A DNA stretch of 62,225 nt from assembly GCA_030426395.1 (NCBI GenBank), contig JAUHYE010000006.1, positions 1-62,225 on the forward strand, written 5' to 3'. Numbering within the stretch: position 1 is the stretch's first letter; each line of letters starts with the position of its first letter. The DNA comes from Phycisphaerae bacterium. GTDB lineage: Bacteria; Planctomycetota; Phycisphaerae; Phycisphaerales; UBA1924. Below the pieces are notes generated by a model. It had not been told where the DNA came from and made no database searches. It saw only the letters and a list, made by a program, of their open reading frames with translations. Made by a program: the position numbers and the translations under genes. Of the stretch, positions 23,135 to 31,967 are shown one piece after another.

Positions 23135-24951
23135 AACCCCACCGCCTGCCCGTCGGCACGAAGATCGCTCGCGGCCAGGTAACCGTCTTCAAGTCGGTAG
23201 ATAACTTGCCCGCGCCCGAATGTCGCGTTGCGTGTGCGGTAGCGGCGCATCGGGTGGCCCATCGCTTCGAGTTGGTCGTACACGCCCTCGCCGGCGAGCG
23301 TCTCGAATCCGGGCTCGATCATCACGCGGCCGTCGCGTTCGATCTGCCATCGCGGCGCGTCGAGGCAGGCCTGTGGGTTCTGCCCGTGGTCGGCCAGGCG
23401 TACCAGAACCTGGGCGTGGCCCTGGGGCTGCATGAAACCGCCCATCACGCCGAACGCCATCGCCGGTAATCCATCGCGCGTCACGAAGCCGGGAATGATC
23501 GTGTGATACGGCAGCTTGCCCGGCGCGATCTCATTTACGTGACCGGGTTCGAGCGAGAAGTTGCCGCCGCGGTTGTGCATCGCGATGCCAAAGCCCGGCA
23601 CCACCATGCCCGACCCGAAGCCCGTGTAGTTGCTCTGGATGAAGCTGACCATGTTGCCGTCCGCGTCGGCGGCGGTCAGCAGCACCGTGCCACCATCCTT
23701 GGGCTCGCCATAGTCGAAGTTGCCGGCCTTGTCACGATTGATCAGCTTCGCGCGTGCAGCCAGGTAGCCGTCATCGAGCAGGTCGTCGGCCGACACCGGC
23801 ATGTGCTCCGGGTCGGCGATGTGCTGGTGCGCGTCGGCGAAGGCCAGCTTCATCGCCTCGATCTGCAGATGCATCCACTTGGCCGAGTCGACTTCCATGT
23901 CAGCGAGTTCGAAGTGGCGAAGGATGCCCAGCGCGATGAGCGCCGTGATGCCCTGCCCGTTCGGCGGGATCTCGTGCAGCCGCCAGCCGCGGTAGTCGAT
24001 CGAGATCGGGTCGACCCACCGAGCCTCGTGTGCCGCGAGGTCTGCGAGGCGTAACGAGCCCCCGTGCTTCTTGCTTCCAGCGTCGATAGCCTGCGCGATC
24101 TCGCCCTCGTAGAACGCACGGCCCTTGGTATTCGCGATTGCCTCCAGCGTGCGGGCATGGCCGGGGCTGGCGAACAGCTCCCCAGGCTCGGGCGTGCGCC
24201 CATCACGCGTAAATGTCTGCTGCCATGCCTCGAAGCGAGCCGCCCCGCGATACCGCCGGGCCGAAGCGCCCCAGCCCTGCGCCACGCCCGGGCTGAGGAG
24301 GAATCCCTCGCTCGCGTATCGGATCGCTGGTTCGAGCACCTTCTCCAACGGCAACTTGCCGAACTTCTCGTTCACCGCGACCCAGCCCGACACCGCGCCG
24401 GGCGTCGTCACCGCGCGCCAGTCGTACAGCGGCATGCTGTCGAGCCCGTCGTAGTCCTCGCGATTGAGCCCCTTGGGCGCACGGCCCGAGGCGTTCAGGC
24501 CGTGCAGCTTCGCGTTGCCGTTCTCGTCCTTCATCCAAAGCAGCGCAAAGTTGTCGCTGCCGATGCCGTTGGCGGTGGGCTCGACGACCGTGAGCGCCGC
24601 GGCCGTGGCGACCGCCGCATCCGCCGCGTTCCCCCCGAGCCGCAGCATCTCAAGACCCGCCTGCGCCGCGAGGGGCTGGCTCGTCGCCACGCAGTTGCGC
24701 GCCAGCACGGGCATCCGCTGGCTCGTGTAGGGCAGGTCATATCCGAAGGGCCCGTTGCCCCACTGGCGATCCTGCGGCAATGCGTCGAGCTCTTCCACGA
24801 CGGCATCGTTGCGCCGCGGCGCGGCCGACGCGTGGGAGGCGAGATATCCACCGCCCGCCGCCGCAGCCAAGCCTGCCGAGGTTGCACGCATGAAGTCTCG
24901 GCGGGTCAGGTCGTCGTTGGGGTTCGGCGGCATGTTGTGTGAGGTGGTCAT
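23131..24951 (-). CDS. ggt: Gamma-glutamyltransferase, Tat-exported
   Basis: The 606-residue Ntn-hydrolase precursor starts with a twin-arginine signal (RRDFM at 17-21, then an Ala/Gly-rich core to about 45). Such enzymes cleave themselves before the nucleophile; here this is Thr422 in 'EPKDGGTVLLTAADADGNMV', yielding a large and a small subunit. Also visible are 'LRLGGNAADAAVATAAALTV' near the start of the large subunit and 'MVSFIQSNYTGFGSGMVVPG' in the small one. The enzyme hydrolyses or transfers gamma-glutamyl groups from glutathione or similar compounds in the periplasm. Tat rather than Sec export is unusual for the family (E. coli Ggt uses Sec). It is divergent from the gene at 25024 with a 72-bp gap. 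Confidence 0.93.
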   Translation of the reverse strand: MTTSHNMPPNPNDDLTRRDFMRATSAGLAAAAGGGYLASHASAAPRRNDAVVEELDALPQDRQWGNGPFGYDLPYTSQRMPVLARNCVATSQPLAAQAGLEMLRLGGNAADAAVATAAALTVVEPTANGIGSDNFALLWMKDENGNAKLHGLNASGRAPKGLNREDYDGLDSMPLYDWRAVTTPGAVSGWVAVNEKFGKLPLEKVLEPAIRYASEGFLLSPGVAQGWGASARRYRGAARFEAWQQTFTRDGRTPEPGELFASPGHARTLEAIANTKGRAFYEGEIAQAIDAGSKKHGGSLRLADLAAHEARWVDPISIDYRGWRLHEIPPNGQGITALIALGILRHFELADMEVDSAKWMHLQIEAMKLAFADAHQHIADPEHMPVSADDLLDDGYLAARAKLINRDKAGNFDYGEPKDGGTVLLTAADADGNMVSFIQSNYTGFGSGMVVPGFGIAMHNRGGNFSLEPGHVNEIAPGKLPYHTIIPGFVTRDGLPAMAFGVMGGFMQPQGHAQVLVRLADHGQNPQACLDAPRWQIERDGRVMIEPGFETLAGEGVYDQLEAMGHPMRRYRTRNATFGRGQVIYRLEDGYLAASDLRADGQAVGF

Positions 24952-25023
24952 AGCATGGACGGTACGTCGGATCGCGATGCCGCGTGACCGATGGCGACGT
25001 TAGAAGTTCAAGGGGGTCATCCC

Positions 25024-26280
25024 ATGCCACATAATCGTTCACTCGTTGTTGGAGTCCTGTGCTGCCTGCTCGCTTCCGCCACTCACGCCGATCCCGCGGT
25101 TGACGCCTTCACCCGCGACGGTGCCACGCTGACCAAGGCGACCCAGGAACTCGGTGCACTCGTCGAGAGCGGCGATGCCGATGAGCGCACGAGGTTCGCT
25201 CATGCGCTGGCGACGTTCTTCCGCAGTGGAGAGCGAGCCGCGCAGCGCCTGTACGAATATGGCGCGGGCCAGCCCATCCGCTCGGGCAGTATCATGATGT
25301 TCCGCGGCCTCATGCAGGCCGGGCATAACCCCGACCCGAAGCCGGTGACCGCCGCCGACGTGCGCGGCATCGTGAGCGATTGGCTCGACGACCTGCGCGC
25401 CGCCGACGAGCTGTTCGACAGCGTGCCCATCGAGGGCGACTGGAAGCTGCGTCTCGACATGGCACGAATCCCCATCGACTTCAACGGCGACGGCGTGGTT
25501 GCTCCGCGCGAGGAGCCCGCGCGTGTGTTCTCCATGCTCTTCCGCGGCGGTGTCAATATCCCAGAGGCTCAGCAGTCATTCGTGCTCGGCCTCGACGCAA
25601 CCGACCTGCACTGGCTCCGGGCGTACAACGACGTGCTGATGGCCGCCGGCGAGATCATGCTTGCTTATGACAACCAGGAATTGTTCGGCCGCTGCGGCCA
25701 CCTGTTCTTCCCCAAGCCGCAAACCCCCTACCCGTTCCTCCTGCAGAACAAGCCCCTCGACCGGATGGGCGTGGACATCGACATTGGCGATATCCTCGCG
25801 TTCGTCGGCAGCCTCGACTTCCCGCTGGCCGACGATGGCAGGCAGCGCATGGCAACCGCCCGGCAGCACCTGCTGAACGCCATCGAGCACAGCCGCGCGA
25901 TGTGGAAGAACGCCCGAGCCGAGACCGACGACGACCGCGAGTGGCTGCCCGCCCCGCACCAGTCCCCCGCGATGCGCGGTGTCGCACTCGGCGAGCCCCA
26001 GGTCGCCATGTGGCTCGACTTGCTCGATGAGGCAGAGGCTTTGCTCGAGGGCAAGAAGCTCCTGCGTTTCTGGCGCGGCGACGGCTCGCAAGGTATCGAC
26101 ATACGCAAGTTCTTCGACGAGCCTCGCGACTTCGACGTGTTCTACTGGGTCCAGGGCTCGGCCGCCGCGCCGTATCTGGTGCCGGTCGGTGACAAGCCCG
26201 TTACCCGCGACGAGCTCTGGAGCGACATGCAGGACACCTTCGGCGACGACCTGTTCAACTCGCTGTTCTACATTAACTGA
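25024..26280 (+). CDS. Exported protein of unknown function
   Basis: The 418-residue protein begins with a signal peptide (MPHNRSLVVGVLCCLLASATHA, cleavage near 22). The mature protein is mostly helical. Around 157 there is a calcium-loop-like segment, 'DFNGDGVVAPREEP', and later 'LGLDATDLHWLRAYNDVLMA'. The C-terminus is rich in aromatic residues ('FDVFYWVQGSAAAPYLVPVG'). I recognise no characterised family. A longer in-frame start (24991) would disrupt the signal peptide. The gene is divergent from ggt; the shared 72-bp gap must hold both promoters, but no clear boxes are visible. Confidence 0.82.
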   Translation: MPHNRSLVVGVLCCLLASATHADPAVDAFTRDGATLTKATQELGALVESGDADERTRFAHALATFFRSGERAAQRLYEYGAGQPIRSGSIMMFRGLMQAGHNPDPKPVTAADVRGIVSDWLDDLRAADELFDSVPIEGDWKLRLDMARIPIDFNGDGVVAPREEPARVFSMLFRGGVNIPEAQQSFVLGLDATDLHWLRAYNDVLMAAGEIMLAYDNQELFGRCGHLFFPKPQTPYPFLLQNKPLDRMGVDIDIGDILAFVGSLDFPLADDGRQRMATARQHLLNAIEHSRAMWKNARAETDDDREWLPAPHQSPAMRGVALGEPQVAMWLDLLDEAEALLEGKKLLRFWRGDGSQGIDIRKFFDEPRDFDVFYWVQGSAAAPYLVPVGDKPVTRDELWSDMQDTFGDDLFNSLFYIN

Positions 26281-26286
26281 CTTCCC

Positions 26287-26523
26287 TTAGCTGCACGCGG
26301 CCCAGAGCGCAACGAACAGCACGGCCAAACCGGTGAACAAGTCGACGTCGCCGCTGTAGCCGTACCCGCCGTGGTAATTGTGGCATCCATGGACACCGCG
26401 GTGATAGGCGTAGTGCCCATGGCCGTGGCATCCACTCAAGAGCATGATCGCGGCGACACCCAGTGCCGCCATGCCGACACGCCGCCGGCGCAGTGTGCAT
26501 TGGCCCTCGGTCTTTGGTCGCAT
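26287..26523 (-). CDS. Small His-rich lipoprotein
   Basis: The 78-residue protein has a basic N-region (RRRR), a hydrophobic stretch and lipobox 'MLLSGC' (Cys32). Directly after the lipidated Cys comes a His/Gly/Tyr-rich stretch, 'HGHGHYAYHRGVHGCHNYHG', with seven His and a Cys in 20 residues. A second hydrophobic segment follows (about 60-74), ending in Cys. The composition suggests metal (zinc, copper or nickel) binding at the membrane surface. A shorter start at Met18 is possible. It is convergent with the 25024 gene (7-bp gap). Codon use is ordinary. Function is inference from composition only. Confidence 0.65.
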   Translation of the reverse strand: MRPKTEGQCTLRRRRVGMAALGVAAIMLLSGCHGHGHYAYHRGVHGCHNYHGGYGYSGDVDLFTGLAVLFVALWAACS

Positions 26524-26687
26524 GGCTTCGCCCCAGTGAAGTTGCCCGGCCGCCAGCCGCTCCCTCCAGCGGCTTGCGACCGGACAGATAAGTTAGCACT
26601 AACAATACAACGGCATCCCGCTGGCTCCGAGCCAGAATTTCGGCGGCGATGGGCAAATTCGTTGTTATCGGGCCAAAAGAACGCCCT

Positions 26688-26716
26688 CTGACGCCCGTGA
26701 ACGGCCGTCCTATACT
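26688..26716 (+). promoter_or_regulatory. Candidate sigma-70 promoter of tRNA-Ala
   Basis: CTGACG (26688-26693), a 17-bp spacer and TATACT (26711-26716) are spaced ideally and end 32 bp before the mature tRNA 5' end. The rest of the 26524-26748 gap is AT-richer than its surroundings but shows no gene. Confidence 0.45.
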
Positions 26717-26748
26717 CCCGCCGCTCGGCCGAGAGGCCCGGCGAACCC

Positions 26749-26821
26749 GGGGCGGTAGCTCAGTTGGTAGAGCGCATCGTTCGCAATGATGAGGTCGCGT
26801 GTTCGACTCACGTCCGCTCCA
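26749..26821 (+). tRNA. tRNA-Ala (anticodon CGC)
   Basis: The 73-nt gene forms a normal cloverleaf: acceptor GGGGCGG/CCGCTCC with the G3-U70 wobble pair that marks tRNA-Ala, D arm 'GCTCAGTTGGTAGAGC', anticodon loop TTCGCAA (CGC, reading GCG), T loop TTCGACT and discriminator A73. CCA is not encoded. The CGC isoacceptor is expected in a GC-rich genome where GCG codons are common. Confidence 0.95.
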
Positions 26822-26839
26822 CTTCCCAATCAATCGGGC

Positions 26840-27352
26840 ATGACCGATCGACCCCATCGACTGTGGTGGGCCGTCTATCCGCCTCTGGCGGTGGCCCGAA
26901 AGTTAGCGATCCCGCTCAAGCAGGCCAGGGGGGCCGTCAAGGCTGTCCAGAAGCGACGCCGGATCATGATCGCGGCCGTACCCGGGGCGTTCGTGCTTGG
27001 GGCGATGGGCTGGCTGGTATTCGTCGAGGCGGTTTCCACGATCTACAGCGAAGTAAGCACGTTCCACACCGATGGCTCGCTCGAGTCCACGAGCGCCACC
27101 GGCCCGTTCGGCATCACGGCCGCTCCGCTGCTGGCCAGCGCGATCCTGGGCTATGGCGTCGCGTGGCTCATCGGCTCGGTGCTGACATTCGTTGTGCAAG
27201 ACCGAATTGTGGGCACCGAAGCCCGCCGCTGCGCACGCACGCCAGCGTGCTTCACTTGCGGCTACGACCTGTCGTCGGTGGTGGGGGATGTCTGCCCCGA
27301 GTGTGGCTCCGCCCGCGTAGGGCGGCCTCCGGCGCGTACCGTGTCGCCATGA
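26840..27352 (+). CDS. Membrane protein with C-terminal zinc ribbon
   Basis: The 170-residue protein starts 18 bp after the tRNA. A basic N-terminus is followed by membrane segments at about 44-66 and 92-118, then the zinc ribbon 'CFTCGYDLSSVVGDVCPECG' at about 138-157. This is the same module as in 3257-3808, here at the C-terminus rather than the N-terminus. The stop overlaps the start of the thioredoxin-like gene (ATGA), so the two are translated as a unit. No biochemical function is known for these ribbon-bearing planctomycete membrane proteins. Confidence 0.82.
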   Translation: MTDRPHRLWWAVYPPLAVARKLAIPLKQARGAVKAVQKRRRIMIAAVPGAFVLGAMGWLVFVEAVSTIYSEVSTFHTDGSLESTSATGPFGITAAPLLASAILGYGVAWLIGSVLTFVVQDRIVGTEARRCARTPACFTCGYDLSSVVGDVCPECGSARVGRPPARTVSP

Positions 27353-27921
27353 TCGAGACCGATTTTCTTCGTACCAAGTTCGGCCAGGCGCTGCCCTACA
27401 ACGCCTATGTCGCCACTGGGCGAGAGAGCCACCAGAAGGCCTGGGCCGACTTTCGCCGGCATGTTCACACGACAGACGAGCACAAGAGCGTTTTCGACGG
27501 CTTCACCCGCCGGATGCACATCCTCGTGGTCAGCGGCACCTGGTGCGGCGACTGCGTGCAACAGGTACCGATGCTCGACGCCATCGCAAGCCTGCGTCCC
27601 GATCTGATCAAGTTGGGTGCCCTCGACCGCGACGAGCACATGGACCTCGCCGAGCGGCTGGTCATCAACGACGGCAACCGTGTGCCCGTCGTGCTCTTCC
27701 TCAACGAGGAATTCGACTTCGTCTCGATGTACGGAGATCGGACGTTGACGCGATACCGGACCATCGCCGAGCGGCAGTTGGGCGCCTCGTGCCCGCTTCC
27801 CGGTGCGCCGGTGCCGGCCGACGAGATCGCCGCGACCTTGCAAGACTGGATCAACGAGACCGAGCGGGCCCAACTGGTCTGCCGGCTGAGCACCAAGCTA
27901 CGCGCCAAGCACGGCGACTAA
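27349..27921 (+). CDS. Thioredoxin-like protein (WCGDC)
   Basis: The 190-residue protein has the redox motif Trp65-Cys66-Gly-Asp-Cys69 in 'LVVSGTWCGDCVQQVPMLDA' and the cis-Pro loop in 'INDGNRVPVVLFLN'. The WCGDC variant and the 60-residue helical N-terminal extension fit the thioredoxin_9 group, soluble cytoplasmic oxidoreductases of uncertain partner. No signal peptide is present. ATG 27349 overlaps the preceding membrane-protein stop by 4 bp. A zinc-ribbon membrane protein translated with a dithiol oxidoreductase suggests that the ribbon cysteines could be its substrate; this is inference. Confidence 0.88.
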   Translation: MIETDFLRTKFGQALPYNAYVATGRESHQKAWADFRRHVHTTDEHKSVFDGFTRRMHILVVSGTWCGDCVQQVPMLDAIASLRPDLIKLGALDRDEHMDLAERLVINDGNRVPVVLFLNEEFDFVSMYGDRTLTRYRTIAERQLGASCPLPGAPVPADEIAATLQDWINETERAQLVCRLSTKLRAKHGD

Positions 27922-27935
27922 CCGGGTATATCACC

Positions 27936-28709
27936 ATGCTCGAACTCTGGCCCCACGCACGATACATCTGGCGTACCGCGTTGTCGGACGTGCGGCACCG
28001 CTACGCCGGGGCGAGCGCGGGCGTGCTGTGGAACGTGTTGCAGCCGCTGTCGATGATCCTGGTGTACTCGGTCGTCTTCGCCGCAATCATGGATCGGCAC
28101 GTCGATAGCGAAGCACCGTACGTCGTGTACTTGTGCAGCGCGATGCTGCCGTGGCTCGCGTTCGGTGAGACCGTAACTCGCGGCAGCAACGCCATCCGCG
28201 CGAATGCCCAATACCTGCGTAAGTTGCCGATCCCCGAGAGCGCGTTTGTCGCGCAGGCGGTCGTTTCGAGCGCGATCGGCCTGCTCATCAGCTACACCAT
28301 TCTGGCTCTCGCAGCGATCCCTTTCGGCTTCATTCCGAGCGCGTATTGGTTGCTCGCCCCACTCCCCTTCGCGTTGCTGCTCCTGCTGGCTTTCGGTGTG
28401 GCTGCGATTGGTGCGGCCGTAGTGCCCTTCGTGGCCGACGTCAGCGAGGTCATCAAGATCGGCCTGACGATCGGGTTCTGGGCCTTTCCCATTGTCTACG
28501 CGGCCAACATCCTGCCCGACTGGGCGGAGGCCATCCTGCCATACAACCCGGCGTATCCCGCACTCCTGGCCGGCCGGCAGATGATGCTCGAGGCGCGCAT
28601 GCCCGACTGGTGGCTCATGCCCGCCGCGCTCGGCTGGGGCGTGCTGTTCACCACGCTGGGGTTGCTCGCGCTCAAGGCGGTTCGTGCCGAGATCCGCGAC
28701 GTGATCTGA
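27936..28709 (+). CDS. ABC-2 type permease (polysaccharide/polyol-phosphate export type)
   Basis: The 257-residue protein has six predicted membrane segments and begins with an amphipathic helix rich in Arg ('LSDVRHRYAGASAGVLWNVL'), as in Wzm/TagG/KpsM-type permeases. It would form the channel for export of an undecaprenyl-linked glycan. Its cognate ATPase (Wzt/TagH-like) is absent: the next gene is on the other strand and the previous one is a thioredoxin. The only ABC ATPase in the window (36630-37367) is of LolD type. It lies 14 bp after the thioredoxin-like stop and converges on the large glycosyltransferase gene. Confidence 0.88.
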   Translation: MLELWPHARYIWRTALSDVRHRYAGASAGVLWNVLQPLSMILVYSVVFAAIMDRHVDSEAPYVVYLCSAMLPWLAFGETVTRGSNAIRANAQYLRKLPIPESAFVAQAVVSSAIGLLISYTILALAAIPFGFIPSAYWLLAPLPFALLLLLAFGVAAIGAAVVPFVADVSEVIKIGLTIGFWAFPIVYAANILPDWAEAILPYNPAYPALLAGRQMMLEARMPDWWLMPAALGWGVLFTTLGLLALKAVRAEIRDVI

Positions 28710-28716
28710 TCTCCGA

Positions 28717-31700
28717 TCAGTCCTCGATCAATCGCAGATCGGTCAGCATAATCGAAAGCGGCCTGCCTTCGCCCTGGTTCCACTTCCATGTGTTCATCTG
28801 GAGGTGGTTTGGCCCTTGGTTCACCTGCACGGGCACCGTGATAGCGTGGTCGGTTCGCGGCTCGGTCTTGGGCACGCGCTGGTCGCACACCTGCTTGCCG
28901 TTGATCACGATGCGCAGCCGCTGGTTCGGGTGCGTGTTGCGGCACGTGATGGCGAGCCTCGCTTGGCCGGACTTGGTGGCGTGCAACACGGCTGCGGCGT
29001 TTGGCCCACGCAGCCAGCGGAAGCGTTCGAGGTTTTGCTCGGGCTTCGGGCCTTCCCAATACTCGAAGCCGAAGCGAGGCTCGTATGCCGGGTGCGTCGG
29101 ACGGATCAGCGTGGCGCTCTGCGGCATTGGCGCTGGCCGGGTGAAGTCGATCTTGCGGCTCAATCCGATGCGTTTGCCCGCGCCGCTCCGAGCGAGGGCC
29201 GCGTGCAGCCGCTGGTAGCTGGTCCACAGGCTCCACTCGTTCTGGGCGTGGATGCGCGCCCACTGCCCCAGGTCGTTCCGGTACTTCGGGTCGCGATACA
29301 ACGTGTCGATCGCCGCCGCGAGCGCCTCGGCCGAGACGTTGCTGGCGACCAGACCCGTCACGCCATGCGTGATCGCCTCGGGCACGCCGCCCACCGGGAA
29401 GCCGACCGATGGCGTGCCGCACGCGGCCGCCTCGATGAACACCTGCCCGAACGCCTCGTCGGTGCTCGGCGCGACGAACACGTCGCACGCCGAGTACAGG
29501 ATCGCCAGTTGCTGGGCGTCGCGCATGTAGCCCATCGCGCGCATGCCGGGTATTGGCGCCTTGGCATTGGGCGCCATGTAGCCCACGCCGACCACTGTCG
29601 CGTCGGGAAGGTCGAGTTGCTTGAGTGCCTTTGCCAGATAACCGATGCCCTTGCGATCGTCCTCGAGCGAACACGCCGAGGCCATGATGATAAAGTCGTC
29701 CTGCGGCAAGCCCAGGATGTCGCGGCAGGTCGCCTTGTCGCGGGGTTGCAGGGCATCGAGGTCGAGGCCGTAACGGACGGCATTGACCGCCGGGCGACCA
29801 CCGAGGTCGAAGGGCGATTGGCCGTTACCCGGCGCTTCCATCGAATCGAGCTTGGCGAGCGCGGCGTTCGCGCGGTCGGCCAGCCATTGGCTGTTCGTCA
29901 TGATGGTCAGCGTGTCGCTGCCGGTCAGGAAGCGCCGCTTGGCCTCCCATGCGGGGCGGATGGCACTCTCGTCCATCGCTGGGTAGCCCGCGTTCTTGCT
30001 CGTCGGGCCGACGATGCCTGTTAGGAAGTCCTCGTTGTCGCCGAAGTACGTCTCGCGGCCGGTCAGCAGCCAGGCGTCGTGCATGAAGAACACCGTCTCG
30101 TGCTTGGCGGCGATAGCGCCGAGCACCTCGGGCGCGATGTCGGCGCCGTGCACGTTGCCGATGATCACCAAGTCGGGATCGTGGGCGTCGATGGCAGCCA
30201 GAGCGTCAGAGGCGGAGATGGTCGGGCTCTCACGCACAGGCTCGGGGTGCGTGGCGGCGAGCACGCGGACATCGTGCCCCGCGCTCGCGAACGCCTCGGC
30301 CAGCCGCCGCTGCGCGATACCCGCGCCGTACTCGAAGCCCACGTCGTTGAAGAACACCACGCGCAGGCGGCCCTTGACGACCTCCTTCTCGCGCGGCTCG
30401 AGCGTGATGTTGTGCTTCTCACAGTGGTCCTTCACGACCTTGGGCAGTTCGCCTCGGAAGCCCTCGCCTTCGCCCTCGCTGGTCTTCTGGTCGGCGTGGG
30501 TGCGATACCAGCAGATGGGGCGCCCGATGCTGTGCACCGTCGCGCCGGCCTGGGCCATGCGAAGCCACAGCTCGTAATCCATCGAGTAATACCAGTCGAC
30601 ACGCACATGCGAGCCGGCCTTGTCCCACAATTCCTTGCTGAAGAAGCAGTCCGGCTGCCACCAGAACTGCCCGGTCAGCCAGCAGTTCTCCAGGTCGAGC
30701 ATGTCCATGAGCGGCATCGGGCCGTCGGGGCAACTCGTGATGCACTGATGCACCAGCTTGCCCTCGCGGAACACCTGCGACACGCCGTTGATGAAGCTCG
30801 CGCCGCTGGTCTTGTACGCGATGGCCGCCGCCGCGAGTGCGCCGGGCGTGAGCATGTCGTCGCTGTTGATCCAGGTGAGCAGTTCGCCCGTCGACCACTC
30901 GAAGCCCTTGTTGATGGCGTCGCTCTGGCCCTTGTCCTTCTCCGAGACGATCACGGCGAAGTGGTCGCGGTACTTGTCGACCACCTCCATCGTGTGGTCG
31001 GTCGACTTGCCGTCCATCAGGATGTGCTCGAGGTTGGGGTAGCCCTGGTGGATCACCGAGAGGATGGTCTCCTCGATGAAGTGGCCCTGGTTGTACGTGG
31101 GCGTGACGACCGTGATCCTGGGCCAGGGCGAGCCGTCGGGCATCGTCGGAGGCAGCGGCTTCGCGTCGGGAACGACCCAAGGCCAGCGGCTGAGGCCCTC
31201 GAGCCGGCGATTCTCGCGGCGGGGCTCGAGCACGTCGCGTGCGAGCATGACCGCCTTCACGAGCGCCTGCCGGGTCTTCGCGCTGCCCATGCCCGTGGGC
31301 GAAACGACCGCCGGCGAGCGCATCGTGGCGTCGGGCGCGGGCGTCGGTCCTTCGGCGAGCGCCTTGCGCGACAGATCGCTCAAGCGGCCGTACACCTCGT
31401 TGTCCAGCCGAACCGGTAAGACGCCGGCCGAAGCGACTTTGCGTGCGAGCAGCGTGAGGCCACCGGCGTGGCGAATCACGCCCCACGCGTCGCTGATCGC
31501 CACGTCTTTACCAAAGACCATCGCCATGCCACCGTCCGGCATCGCGTTGGCAATCGTGCTCAGGCTCGCCGAAGTACGGCCGGCATCGTGCTCGCACACG
31601 ATCGACACGCACGGCTTCACCGGCAGCGTGCGGAGCAACTCGGCAGCGGTGTGCTCGACGATGACCCCACGGCGCAGGGTGGCGGCGAAATTCGTTGCGG

Positions 31701-31938
31701 CGGCCACATGACCGGTGGCGACAAATACCTGCCACGACCGCTCATCGCATGCTGTAGTAAGGGCATCGAGTGTCTGGGCATCGGGTTCACCGACCACGAG
31801 TGCAACCCCAGCCTCACCTTGCAATGCGGCCTCGAGTGCCTTCGCGATGCCAGCATCGCTCGACAGGGCGCTCGCACGTTCGGCGATGTCGCGTGCGTGC
31901 CGCAAGAGTCCCGTGCTCTCGGTGCGGGTCGTGGTCAT
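28717..31938 (-). CDS. Multidomain glycosyltransferase (GT2 plus GT4)
   Basis: The 1073-residue protein contains two transferase domains. Residues 1-265 are an alpha/beta region I cannot assign. A GT2 (GT-A fold) domain spans about 272-510: 'PRITVVTPTYNQGHFIEETI', 'EHILMDGKSTDHTMEVVDKY', and 'LLTWINSDDMLTPGALAAA' with the metal-binding DD. A GT4 (GT-B fold) domain spans about 523-910: 'VFFNDVGFEYGAGIAQRRLA' and the donor site 'CDVFVAPSTDEAFGQVFIEA'. Residues 935-1073 are a beta-rich C-terminal module. Such fusions build repeat units of surface polysaccharides. The upstream GT9 gene ends 29 bp before its start on the same strand, so they are an operon. The convergent ABC-2 permease may export the product. 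Confidence 0.9.
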   Translation of the reverse strand: MTTTRTESTGLLRHARDIAERASALSSDAGIAKALEAALQGEAGVALVVGEPDAQTLDALTTACDERSWQVFVATGHVAAATNFAATLRRGVIVEHTAAELLRTLPVKPCVSIVCEHDAGRTSASLSTIANAMPDGGMAMVFGKDVAISDAWGVIRHAGGLTLLARKVASAGVLPVRLDNEVYGRLSDLSRKALAEGPTPAPDATMRSPAVVSPTGMGSAKTRQALVKAVMLARDVLEPRRENRRLEGLSRWPWVVPDAKPLPPTMPDGSPWPRITVVTPTYNQGHFIEETILSVIHQGYPNLEHILMDGKSTDHTMEVVDKYRDHFAVIVSEKDKGQSDAINKGFEWSTGELLTWINSDDMLTPGALAAAAIAYKTSGASFINGVSQVFREGKLVHQCITSCPDGPMPLMDMLDLENCWLTGQFWWQPDCFFSKELWDKAGSHVRVDWYYSMDYELWLRMAQAGATVHSIGRPICWYRTHADQKTSEGEGEGFRGELPKVVKDHCEKHNITLEPREKEVVKGRLRVVFFNDVGFEYGAGIAQRRLAEAFASAGHDVRVLAATHPEPVRESPTISASDALAAIDAHDPDLVIIGNVHGADIAPEVLGAIAAKHETVFFMHDAWLLTGRETYFGDNEDFLTGIVGPTSKNAGYPAMDESAIRPAWEAKRRFLTGSDTLTIMTNSQWLADRANAALAKLDSMEAPGNGQSPFDLGGRPAVNAVRYGLDLDALQPRDKATCRDILGLPQDDFIIMASACSLEDDRKGIGYLAKALKQLDLPDATVVGVGYMAPNAKAPIPGMRAMGYMRDAQQLAILYSACDVFVAPSTDEAFGQVFIEAAACGTPSVGFPVGGVPEAITHGVTGLVASNVSAEALAAAIDTLYRDPKYRNDLGQWARIHAQNEWSLWTSYQRLHAALARSGAGKRIGLSRKIDFTRPAPMPQSATLIRPTHPAYEPRFGFEYWEGPKPEQNLERFRWLRGPNAAAVLHATKSGQARLAITCRNTHPNQRLRIVINGKQVCDQRVPKTEPRTDHAITVPVQVNQGPNHLQMNTWKWNQGEGRPLSIMLTDLRLIED

Positions 31939-31967
31939 CGATGGCTCTCCTGTAGATGCGAATCCTG

